A stretch of DNA of 64,000 bases, taken from positions 38,750,001-38,814,000 of the forward strand of contig JBAIAC010000001.1 in assembly GCA_037349315.1 (NCBI GenBank), written 5' to 3'. Positions 35,952 to 46,097 of this stretch are shown piece by piece (the stretch's first letter is position 1; each line of letters opens with the position of its first letter). The position numbers and the translations under genes were made by a program. This DNA comes from Chelydra serpentina. Taxonomy: Eukaryota; Chordata; Testudines; Chelydridae. A model generated the notes under the pieces. That model had not been told where the DNA came from and ran no database searches. It worked only from the letters and a program-made list of their open reading frames with translations.

Positions 35952-36250
35952 ATCTATGGTGCTTCAGTCATCAGTCATGCTCTAAGGGGCAAGCATACAA
36001 CCATGGCAGTAGAATCTGCAAACTTCTAAATGAGGTAACGAATTGCTTGCCAGCATGAACAATGATGTTCTCCCAGAAGATTAGATGAGACTCATCTTGG
36101 AGCAAGCTCAAACATTCAGTGAAACATTTGAAAATGTGGAGAAGGCACACACAGAAAAAGAGAATGGAAGCACAGAATGGTCTGGCAGACATCATGAACA
36201 GCGCCCAATCACCCCACCATTATTTGCTAGAGCTTGTTTAGAGTTCTTCT
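35813..36250. repeat. left arm of 440-bp inverted duplication
   Basis: The sequence from 35813 to 36250 recurs as its reverse complement at 36871-37323. It includes the right part of the hAT element (35840-35951) and about 300 bp of unrecognised flank (gcttcagtcatcagtcatgc; acatttgaaaatgtggagaa). Identity is high by eye, roughly 85-90%. The spacer is about 620 bp. Confidence 0.85.
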
Positions 36251-36870
36251 CACAGATGGAAGGAGTGGGGACAGGCCTCCCACTTGATCTGGCCCAGGGC
36301 CCCAGGAAACCTTCATCTGCCTCTGAGCATCGCTGAGAGCAGGCATGCTTTGTGAATGCCACAAGCACTGAGATCCGGGTGGGGACTGCAGAACAGGCAC
36401 CATCAGTGCATGCCAGAGCCTCACACCCAAAACCACGGTGAGGACTTGAGAACAAGCAGTCTCAATGCATGCCCTAGACACAGAGCCGGGAGACTGGGAG
36501 TTGCAGAAGCAGATTGCCTCCTGGACACAAAGAACATTGCCTCCCGCCCCCGCCCCCACACACACACTCCCACCTCAGTGCTCATCCTACCACAGCTCCT
36601 GCTTCCATCTGACCTGGCCAGGGATTGGGGCCTCAAGAAGAAAGAGGGGGAGCATGGCAGCAGGGCCCTGTGGGGAGGGGAGGGAGAGGCGGAGCAGGGG
36701 GTGGAGCCAGAGTTCAGCTCCCCCCCCCCCCCCCCCCCGCGCAATTAGCTGGGGCCCTGTGGACCCATATGGAAATCCACACTGGGAGGTTGGGATGTCA
36801 AAATGGGTGTGAGAGAGGCATTCTGCAGCTCCCTTTCCCTTTGTGCCGCTATGAGAGAGGGGCAGAGTCA
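36251..36870. other. spacer between inverted arms; GC-rich, poly-C
   Basis: Contains a partial tandem duplication (atccgggtggggactgcaga and ccacggtgaggacttgagaa units, each followed by caatgcatgcc/cagtgcatgcc) and an uninterrupted C run of about 19 at 36720-36738. Open frames here on both strands are compositional. No gene was recognised. Confidence 0.5.
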
Positions 36871-37323
36871 GAAGAGCTCTAAACAAGCGCTAGCAAATAA
36901 TGGTGGGGTGATTGAATGCTGTTCATGATGGCTGCCAGCCCATTCTGTGCTTCCATTCACTTTTTCTCTGTGTGCCTTCTCCACATCTTCAAATGCTTCA
37001 CTCAATGGTTGAGCTTGCTCCAAGATGCATCTCATCTTCTGAAAGAACATCATTGTTCATGCTGGCACCAAGTGCCATCCATTTCAAGCAATTCTTTGCC
37101 TCATTTATAAATTTGTGGATTCCACTGCCATGATTGTATGCTGCCTCTTAGAGCATGACTGATGACTGAAGCACCATAGATCAGTGATGGTCAACCAGGA
37201 GTACGTGTACCCCGGGGGTACTCAGAGGTCTTTCAGGGAGTACTCAACTCATCTAGATCAGTGTTTCTCAACCTGGGGGGGTTGCAGCCCTTCGCGGGAG
37301 GGGGGTTCATGGGATGGGTTTCG
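36871..37323. repeat. right arm of 440-bp inverted duplication
   Basis: Reverse complement of 35813-36250. It has about 20 extra bases near 37060-37085 (caccaagtgccatccatttc) that are absent from the left arm. It ends within the hAT termini (agtgtttctcaacc at 37260-37273). Confidence 0.85.
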
Positions 37324-37968
37324 GTGGTTGCAAGCACACCTCTTAAATCGCTATGAAATCCTGAAGTAAATGGGAGTTTTGCTATTGATTTCAGTAGGGC
37401 CAGGATTTCACCCCATAGCTCCAAGAGAGGAAGGGGCGGCGGGGGGGATCTGTTTTGGCTCAGCTTTTTCCCTGTGGTTCTACTGTCAGACATACAGAAG
37501 CTAAGTATATGTATATGAGTTGGACAATATGGGGACTTCTGCCACCACCTATTCCCCCTAGTAGAGGGGAGAAGGTAATAGGAAGAAACAGGTACAGGCG
37601 GTAAGGAGGAGCAGGACCTCATATTTGTTTGCTGGTGACTGGCAGACAAGAGTGGAACTGGGAAGAGCAGTTGTTAGAAGAAATTTGAGGTTTCCTCAAT
37701 ACAGTACCAAATGATCTGTTTATATTTAGGAGCTAACATGACCAGAGCCCACAAGACACTCCATTACGTAAGTCTGATTGGATCCGGCTTTGTCTTTGCA
37801 AGGAAAAAGACTCATGAGCGACTTTTCAAACAGTGAAAGCTTAAATTAAGTGGAGCTGATAACTGTCCCAAGGCCCCTTAATTGCAAGATTTTACACTGT
37901 GAGGGTCACAGATAGAACCATACTTTAAGGAACTTGAGCCAGAGCCATGAATTTACTTGGGCAAGGCA
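37324..37968. other. unassigned intergenic sequence
   Basis: No gene or repeat was recognised. Confidence 0.45.
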
Positions 37969-37976
37969 GGCAGAGG

Positions 37977-39001
37977 CAGGGCCGGTGAAAGGATATTTTA
38001 TGCCCTAGGCTAAAATTCAACCTTACACCCCCACCCCTCCCGCCGCCGCCGCCCATCAGTTAATTGAGGGGCAAATCCCAATGAGCCTTTATAGACCCCA
38101 GGGGCCAGCCCAGCTGTGCCCAGGGGCTGCTCCTCAGACCAGGTTTCCCCCTCCCCGCCCCCATCCACTCCCTCCCACTTCCCACCCCCTGACTGCCCCC
38201 TTCAGAACCTCCAACCCCCCCTGCTCCTTGTCCCCTGACTGCCCCCTCCTAGGACCCCTGCCCTAACTGCCCCCCAGAACCCCACCCCCTACCTAAACCT
38301 CCCTGTTCCTTGTCCCCTAGCTGCCCCCCCCAGACCCCCCACCCTAACTAGCCCTCTAGGACTCTACCCCCTACCTGTCCCCTGACTGCTCCGATTCCTC
38401 TCCACACCCCTGCCCCCTGACAGCCCCCCCCCAGAACTCCTGACCCTTCTGACCCCGCCCCCCCTGCTCCCTGACTGCCCCCCAGGACTCCCCTTACCAG
38501 GCCCCTGCTGCTGGAGCTGCTGGCTCCACGTGGAGGCAACACGCTGCCGGGCTGCCGTGCGCACAGCCCCTCCCCCGCAGAGTGCTGAGGCAGTGGGTGG
38601 GGCAGCGGCTCACACTCCGTCCCGGGAGCCACAGAACCCGAGCGTGGTGAGGGGGAAGCCGGGGGCGCGCCTGTCCGGGCTGCAGCCCGGTGCCCCCCCC
38701 AGGGGCTCCTGCAGCAGATGCATGCAGGTGGTGGCCCCCGGGCACCCCCCGGCTCCCCTCTCACCGCGCTCAGGCTCTGCGGCTCCCAGGAGCGTGAACC
38801 GTCGCCGCTGCAAAGCCTGAGCATGGTGAGGGAGGAGCCGGAGGGCACACAAGGGCTGGCGCCCACATGCATCTGCTGCAGCCTGCAGGAGCCCCTGGGG
38901 CTTCTGCCCCCCTGCACCACCCCAGCTCCTCCATGGCTGGGGCTTGGTGCCCCCAACCACTAGGCAACCGCCTAGTTTGCCTAGTGGTTGCACCGGCCCT
39001 G
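37977..39001. mobile_element. hAT-like element with C-rich tandem array
   Basis: Perfect 11-bp terminal inverted repeats (CAGGGCCGGTG/CACCGGCCCTG) are flanked by 8-bp repeats ggcagagg (37969-37976) and ggaagagg (39002-39009), one mismatch. The left interior (38130-38490) is a degenerate minisatellite of ctgactgccccc-agaaccc units. The right interior (38540-38960) has GC-rich inverted and direct duplications around gctcctgcagcagatgcat. Next to the right end, accactaggca/tgcctagtggt forms a hairpin (38957-38989). It encodes no transposase, and its long GC-rich frames are not genes. Confidence 0.75.
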
Positions 39002-39009
39002 GGAAGAGG

Positions 39010-41760
39010 GAGTATGGGAGTATTTGAAGGTATTCAGAGCTATTTGCAGCTGAATGTCATTAGCATAGAAACAATGATAAAATGAATACGATGTTTTAAA
39101 ATGTTGAAAGAATGACACTGGACCTATGTTCCATAAGTGCAATAGGAATAAACCTGACCATTTCCCCCCCATATCAAGACTAAGTATATTTAAAAATCAC
39201 TGCTGACATTCCTTTATTGTTGTCTAATGAGGGCTGGCTTGAATGGCTCGGAAAAAGTTATGTAACCAGTTGCTGGGATTTCATTGCAGAATCTGAAGTA
39301 GGCAGCAGTTGCAAATGTCACCATTTGTCTTTAGAGTTTGTTTAATGAAGCCCAACTTGTTTGTACGGTGTGCGGTTCTTTGTTTTCCCCCTTGTTTTCT
39401 GAGCGCCAGTGAAATGTCACAGCTCTGACTATTGTGGTGTTCAACCGACTAGCCACACTGCTGTCCCTGCTGACTTAACAAGGGGCCTATTGAGCCATTG
39501 TTCCAGGGAAACTTTCCACGAGGGAGGTGCTGGCTGCTTATCTGTGCCATTCCCAAACACTTTTACACTCTGCTTCTCTCATTAATTGGATTATTTGTTT
39601 TTGAGCTTGTTGCTGAGCAAGTCAAATTGTCCCACGCCTGGTTAGCAAAGCCTGAAATAATTGTGACTGGATTCAAAGTGGTTTTTAAGGGGACGAGTAC
39701 AAGCACATAGACCAGTCTGGTTTCCTGAGCCTGCGGTGAATATTTAATTCATGCTGGGTTTATCCAGATCTCAAGGAAAATCTTGAAGGAGAACCAGTGG
39801 TTCAAAATATGTCCACTGCTTGCTTGACGGTCAACTCTTTTTCTGTTTTGTTTTAGCTAAGCCATTATAAGGACTTACAGACTGATTCAGATTAACCAAC
39901 CTTCCTTGTAAAAGTCCAGCAACGATTACATCTCTAAGACATTTGCACCCTAGCATTAGTCAATCACAACAGGAACGAGGAAGGTGAAATTGCTGGTTTA
40001 ATATGGGAACTCCCACCTATGGGAGTCCTGGTGGCTTTTTCTGCTGAACATGCAATTGGATATAGAGTAACAGGACTTTCTGCTTTTGAGATCTGAATGA
40101 CTATATCAGTCAGGTCTGTAGATTGATCAGCTGAACGACTGTAGTTGCCCAAGATGCAGCATGTCATGGCATACTTTCAACAGGCTAGGTGCATCTGCTT
40201 TTAAAATCTCACCTTTCCAGGTCTGCCATACATAAGTTACATATATAACTACAATTTTAGTAGACATTGATCCCAATGGTACTCTCTTAGCAATCAGTAA
40301 CAAAGCTCCTACTGGCTTAAATGAGAACAGGATTAGGACCACTATTAGGACATCCATGAATGCGAATAACTTTCATGATACGAGATCTTGATGGGTTATA
40401 GCTTTGTATTACACTGTGGAGACACTTTTGTCCATCAAGAGAAAGATTCTAACATTCAAAATTAAAGACAAAGCTGAAACCTATAAATAATGACAAAAGG
40501 AGGAAGGTAACATATAAATTATTTCCTTATAACAATGGTTTTCTAAGCTCAAGTAATCAGTCACTTTTCATGACTGCAAGTAAAGTGTACTACAATTTGC
40601 TTTAATGCTGTGAAAGATCCTATATCATCAAAAACATAAAGCCTGATTTTACATAGAAGCTTTGTAATGACAAAACCCTTTCTGGCCCACAAAAATCAGA
40701 GACCACACATCAGGCATCACTGTTGAATTATTATTTGTGTGATTGTGCCAACTAAATGACAACAGCACATTCTGCATGAGAGACGCATAGGAATTGTTCC
40801 AATGGAGGTATTATCAAGAAGTTCTATGTGGTTGCCAGGTAAGACTTATTCCTGGGGTGTAACTCCAATGAAGTCAGTAGAGTTACACCAGGAATGAAGT
40901 TCGTCCATTGAAATGACAGCAAGGAGTTGTTTGGGGTGTGAGCATAAGCCAGATACGCCAGCACTAACACCACCACATGTACGATTGTGGTTCAGGATGG
41001 ACTTTGGCGGAGAAGCCGTGTGGATTTTGCAGGAGCACCTTGGGGAGAAATGTTCTTTGTGGTTGTTGATGCTGATGTGCATGCTAAATCTGCATTATTT
41101 ATAGCAACTAGTGTATCAAAAGCCTTAAGGGAGTACTATGCTTTTTTTTTAATACAGCCAGACAGTTAGTTCACAGCTTGCATTATAGGAATTTGAAATA
41201 TTTTTCATTTTCATTTCAATAAATGGACTCAAACATCTGGCCACCTATTTCCATCATTGGTTTAGGGCAGAGAGTTGCACTGTCATTTAAATAAAGTTTC
41301 AACTCTTAAAAGACAGTACTTCAACCTGGTACTCAAACATGTTGGCAGTCTGGTTGCCTAGGGTAATCTTCCTCATATCAAGGCATCAGCCATGTTACTT
41401 TTTTGGTAAAAAAATTGAAGTAAAAACTGTATCAGGTACGATCTGAAATTCAGCAGGACATTGCAGTAAAACAAGCTGAACACAAGAAGCTTGGGGCACA
41501 GAATGCTAGAGTAGGAATTTGAAGTTCAGATGCTATATTCTAGCCAGGAGCTCTGCAAGCCAAGGGAGAAATAAGTTTCAAATTTTGCTCCAGGTCCCCC
41601 AAAAAACCTCTTTGTGGCCCTATATCACATACACTAATGAATTTATCTGCACAAGTCTCCTCTGAGGTATGGACATAGCATCCCCTTTTCACAAATGAAG
41701 AATTAAGATCAGTGATAATAGCCCAACACTGGTAGGAGTGTACACTTATTTTAGGTGCCT
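39010..41760. other. intergenic; few repeats
   Basis: No exon was recognised. At 39190-39720 the sequence is complex and repeat-free. A short hairpin (attcctggggtgtaactc...gagttacaccaggaat, 40849-40897) belongs to the interspersed palindromic repeats. Confidence 0.4.
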
Positions 41761-41769
41761 AACTTGAGA

Positions 41770-41882
41770 GACCAAAGGCCTGAATTTTCAGGTGCTGAGA
41801 GCCCACTGATTTCAACCAAACTCCCATTGACTTCAGCTGGAACTGTGAGTGTTCAGTGCTTCTGAAAATCAGACCCTCAAAT
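41770..41882. repeat. hairpin repeat (CCTGAATTTTCAG type)
   Basis: Left arm gcctgaattttcaggtgctg and right arm cagtgcttctgaaaatcaga are inverted complements around ...actcccattgacttcagctg. The unit is a non-coding palindrome, and a related copy lies near 46700-46790. Confidence 0.65.
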
Positions 41883-41943
41883 TCTCAGGCTGGGCACCCC
41901 AAAACAGTGGACACTTTTTGCAAATTTGGGTCTTATTCTTTTT

Positions 41944-42069
41944 GGGCCAGATTTTAGAAGGTATTTAGGCACCTAGAGATGCAGATGGGTGCCTAAATAT
42001 CTTTGAGGAGCTGAGTCTATGTGCACAGCTGCACCGTTAGGCACCTAAATAGCTTTGGAAATCTGGCCC
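41944..42069. mobile_element. palindromic MITE (GGGCCAGATTT ends)
   Basis: Left gggccagattttagaaggta and right agctttggaaatctggccc are inverted. Internal taggcacctagag and ttaggcacctaaata segments extend the stem. The unit is 126 bp and non-coding. Confidence 0.75.
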
Positions 42070-42371
42070 TTTGTTCCTCAATTCCCCATATGTAAAAAAG
42101 AGGATATTTCCCTCTCTCACATGGCAGTTGTGAAAATAAATCCAGTCATGTTTCCAGAAAATAAGGAACACAGAATCAGTGACTACCACTGAAAATTCTG
42201 ACTGAAGTGACTTACCCAACATCTCAAAGGAAGTCTGTGGCAAAGCCATGACTGAACTGGAATCTCCTCGCAGTCCACTGTCTTAAGATCATCATTTTTT
42301 TAGGGAAAAAAATTAAAAGAAAGGGAAGAAAAATAGAACAAAAATCAGGAGTCTCAAAGACTCATCAACTT

Positions 42372-42775
42372 TAAGGCCAGAAGGGACCATTGTGCTCATC
42401 TAGCTGACCTCCTGCACACCGCAGGACACAGAACCTCACCCACCCACTCCTGTAAGACACCCCCAGCCTCTGCCTAAGTCACCAAAGTTCTCAAATCATG
42501 ATTTAAAGATTTCAAATTACAGAGACTCCACCATTTACTCTAGTTCAAACTAGTGGGTGACTTGTGTCCCTCGCTGCAGAAGAAGGTGAAAAACCTCCAG
42601 GGTCCCTGCCAATTTGACCTGGAGGAAAATTCTTTCCTCACTGCAAATATGGCAATCTGTTAGACCCCCGAGCATGTGGGTAAGATCCACCTACCAGACA
42701 CCTGGGAAAGAATTCACTGTAGTAACTCAGAGTCCTCCCTATCTCTGGCAGTTGGAGATAAATTTTAAAAACCCT
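42372..42775 (-). mobile_element. CR1 LINE 3' end
   Basis: Forward sequence begins ttaaggccagaagggaccat and continues through catctagctgacctcctgca, the inverted CR1 3' terminus, then about 350 bp of CR1 3' non-coding region. It has no coding portion and is a different subfamily from the copy at 24947. Confidence 0.85.
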
Positions 42776-45653
42776 CCGTGATTGCAATTATTTCATACTT
42801 TAAGTCATGAAACAAATCACTTTATGTGCACTGAAGTGATGTTGCACATTTTGGACTTTTCCCTCCATACTGTGTCACACACTGGTATCTGCGTGCAATC
42901 GGAAAACGGCTTCTATTCAAGACTTCTGGATATGGTGTCTATTTATTTGAGCAACACTTAGTGACAAACATGCCACTCTTTTTGCTGCCCTTGCTGCTGC
43001 TGAACCTGTACCACATGTTTGGTGTCTGCAGTGGTATCCCTCTGCCTAACCTGCAAAGCCAGATAGACTGCCTTGTGGGTGCTTTTTTAGTGGGAGCCAG
43101 GGTTCTTTCTGTCGGTTCTGTGGCATCACTGTGTATTGATGAAGGACCGTAGCTCACTACTCCACACAGTCCTTGCAAGATGAGGTACCGCTGCTGCTTG
43201 CCCAGGCTTTTGGGAGACTTTAATATACTTTCTCCTCCATCAGCAGATATGCCTGCATTCCGCTTCTGCTCCTTCTCCCTCCTGCTTTCCTCACTCACTT
43301 CTTCCTTTTCTCCACTCCTCTTCTGGTGTCCTCCTTTCCACCTAATTCCATGATTTGTTTGTATGTATGTGATTGTGTCTCTATTAAAGTGGTCAAAAGT
43401 AGTGTACATTACTTCAGACTGAATTCTAGCTTCCACTCTTGCAGAGTTGGAAGATGTCCATGGCAGTGGGTCTTAACGATGCAAGACTATCATTTGGAAT
43501 GTCACTTCTGTTGTGAATTGCCATAGCAATTCTGTGTATCCTAAGGGCCAACGCCTGCAATGAGTGTATTGGGACAAAGGCATAGGGAACCTATTCATCC
43601 CCAGTGTGTTTCCCTTACAAACAACAAAGCACTAGGGGGAGCCAGGTTAGCTGGTTGGCTGGTGATGAGACATGACCAGCCCATCAGCTGGATAGCTAAT
43701 GAGACAGCAGTATGTGTCCACTGGAGCCGCATGGTACCTCACATCAAAGGAGAAGCAAAGTGCACTCTGTAGTGCCTAGCACTTGCCCACACTGAGCCAG
43801 CAGCATGGTTCTTGTGTTAGACACAAGGGTTTTGCACCCCGCTACTCACCCCACCGTCACCCCTGCTTCAGTCCATCCAGGCAGGGTAGGATTTTGCCCA
43901 AAATCTGTTGTGGGTTTGATTCACTCCTGTGATTGTGGAATGCAGCTTCACCCAGACACAAGCAGCTGACCTATTTGCTTTTAATTATTTATGATAATGA
44001 AATAGAAAAAAAAAGCCAAATTCTCAAAAATTTTCCACGAAAATGAATACGCTTTCAGTTCAGCTCTATGGCCATGAAAGAAATCATAGTTCACTGCCAT
44101 TGCTTATAAAGTTTATTTGTTTTTAAGTTCAAATCAGATGAAAATCTCAAACCAAATATACTAATGGAGGAAATTAAGGTGGATTTTTTTTTATAACTTT
44201 CCCAAGAAACATATATGGATAAGCATACTTCTGCAAAACAAATATGTTTATGTACTTGGACACTCCGATTCCAGAGATTCATAACTAGTAGTTTGCAAAC
44301 CATTAATTATTTCTTGTTTAACGATGGAACATACAAATGCCAATAAATACATGCAGATACAATGTCTCAAAGGGAACATGTTTACTGTAAACATGCCAAT
44401 ACATTTCTTTTGGTGGAAGCCTGTGAACAAGAATAGCCCCTAAGGAGGAGGAAAATGGACATGTCTATCTCTTTGTTTTCATTTTCCAAAACAAACCTGA
44501 CAGAATAGGCAGATTCTGCCAATAGCATGAAAAATAAAGCCTTTTTACTGGTTGAACCCCACAGCTTTGCTATTCAAATCACTGCTTTGTCCTACTATTT
44601 TATAGAATAGCTATTTCTAGCAGTAGTTGGCAGCTTTGTATCCCTGGGCAGATATACGGACTGCCCTGAGAAGAGTCAATAAAGGCTGGGTTTTGGTTTT
44701 GGTTTTTAAATAATTTTCAAACCATATGTTATTGGTACTTTTGTGAGAAAAGCATCTTGCTAGATTCTTTGCCTGTACAACATCTCTTATTCAGATTTAA
44801 TAGCCAAGTAAAAAGATCAGTTTGGAGATGCATGAAGAAAATTAAGGCCAACTTCCCTGAATATGAATGTTATGATCATGCCCTTCTCACCCGAAAAATC
44901 AGGAAAGATTAAAATAATTCAGCAAATAAACAAAGACAGGTGTGACCCTGCCATTCATAGTTCAGCAAAGTACTAGAAGATGCCAATACCACAAAGAGCT
45001 TGCCAACTAGCCCAGTGACATGGCTGCTACTGCACTCAGTTCTAGCTAGACTTCAGGACTCTTATTTCTACACCCAACCCCACCCACTCACCCCTCTAGT
45101 TTGAGAAGCCAAAGAGCATCATGGAGGTGACAGTGTTTGTTAGTCTCCGGCAGAGAGCATGTGGCTTTTGCACACCCTCTAGTGGCTGATCACGGAGCAG
45201 CATTATAGTGATAGCAGATGCTGACTTCCCTTTTGGCCTTTGACTAACGGCAGCATTGTGGAGCCAGAGGAATGGGATAAAGGGTCTGTTAAAGGGTAGA
45301 AAAGGGTGGCAAAATGTACTTTGGGAAATGAACTCACCTAATTAATATAATTTGGATATGAAAATATTAGTGATTTTGGCTAACCGATAAATTTTCTAAA
45401 AGTCTTTCAAATGCAGTACTGTAGATCCAGAAAAATTCCCTCTGGCACTAGATTTTATGCCCACTGCATTTGCTGAACTGCATTTTATAACCCATATATA
45501 ATAAGAATTATATCTGCTTAGCACATCCTGATTTGCTTTAAGTCGTACAGGAGTTGTCATTAGTTCTATAGTAAGAGACAGATGGAATGGAAATTAGGTG
45601 AGCTGAATCTGTTCTACTTGTACATACAGTGGGTGCACATGGTAATTGCAGCC
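42776..45653. other. region downstream of the opsin stop; unassigned
   Basis: Holds the opsin 3' UTR (extent unknown) and intergenic DNA. A 165-codon minus-strand frame at 43436-42939 and a plus-strand frame at 42961-43152 starting MPLFLLPLLLLNL have no family resemblance and are not accepted as genes. On the minus strand, an AATAAA lies near 44111-44116 as one possible distant polyadenylation signal. Confidence 0.4.
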
Positions 45654-46097
45654 TTACAGTCTATCACATTCAATATCTGGGTTGGTAGATGCAGAATCAA
45701 AGGTACCAAAATACACTTCCCTGTTTTTGGGAGGTGGGGTATTGGTTGGACTCCCTACCCCAGAATCAGGACTGGGTGCAGGCTGGACCTCCGCTGCATA
45801 TTTCTTTTCTCTCTGAGGAGGAGAAGGCTCCTGCTTCTGCTTGAGGTTTTTGAAGCGTTTGAGCTTCACGGGGTCCTTAGTCTCCTTAGCACAATGCAGC
45901 AAGATGAAAATGTCCCTTCGGAATTTGGAGCTCATTCCAAAGTAGATAATGGGGTTGTAGAAGCTGGCCGACTTGGCAAACAGACTAGCAAGGATGCTGG
46001 TTAGATTGGGCACAGAGTAGCCACAAGCAGACCATATCGAGATGACAGCATATGGAGACCATGCTATAATAAAGGCTGTGCAAATGACAATAGAAAC
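45654..46097 (-). CDS. opsin terminal exon: TM6, TM7 with retinal lysine, C-terminal tail
   Basis: This is a 444-nt exon including TAA at 45656-45654. The acceptor TCTCTCCTAG precedes it. It starts in phase 0 with VSIVICTAF (TM6) and AWSPYAV, the opsin W-x-P kink. In TM7 the sequence LFAKSASFYNPIIY has the Schiff-base lysine (codon AAG, 45974-45972) and the NPxxY motif. KFRRDIF marks helix 8, followed by LLHC, a likely palmitoylation cysteine. The tail of about 95 residues is rich in Lys, Pro and Ser and ends IECDRL. No polyadenylation signal close to the stop was identified, so the 3' UTR end is unknown. Confidence 0.93.
   Translation of the reverse strand, partial: VSIVICTAFIIAWSPYAVISIWSACGYSVPNLTSILASLFAKSASFYNPIIYFGMSSKFRRDIFILLHCAKETKDPVKLKRFKNLKQKQEPSPPQREKKYAAEVQPAPSPDSGVGSPTNTPPPKNREVYFGTFDSASTNPDIECDRL

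Noticed and set aside
36356..36812. Overlapping frames of 100-130 codons on both strands
   Set aside because: GC-rich, duplicated spacer with a C19 run that creates artificial Pro or Gly runs.
38348..38956. 202-codon minus-strand open frame, with further long frames on both strands
   Set aside because: Lies within the GC-rich hAT element 37977-39001. Simultaneous long frames in several phases are expected from GC-rich, stop-poor sequence; there is no protein family resemblance.
42939..43436. 165-codon minus-strand frame and opposite frame beginning MPLFLLPLLLLNL (signal-peptide-like)
   Set aside because: No recognisable domain, no splice or promoter support, and overlapping antisense frames. 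The hydrophobic start is from a CTG/CTT-rich stretch.
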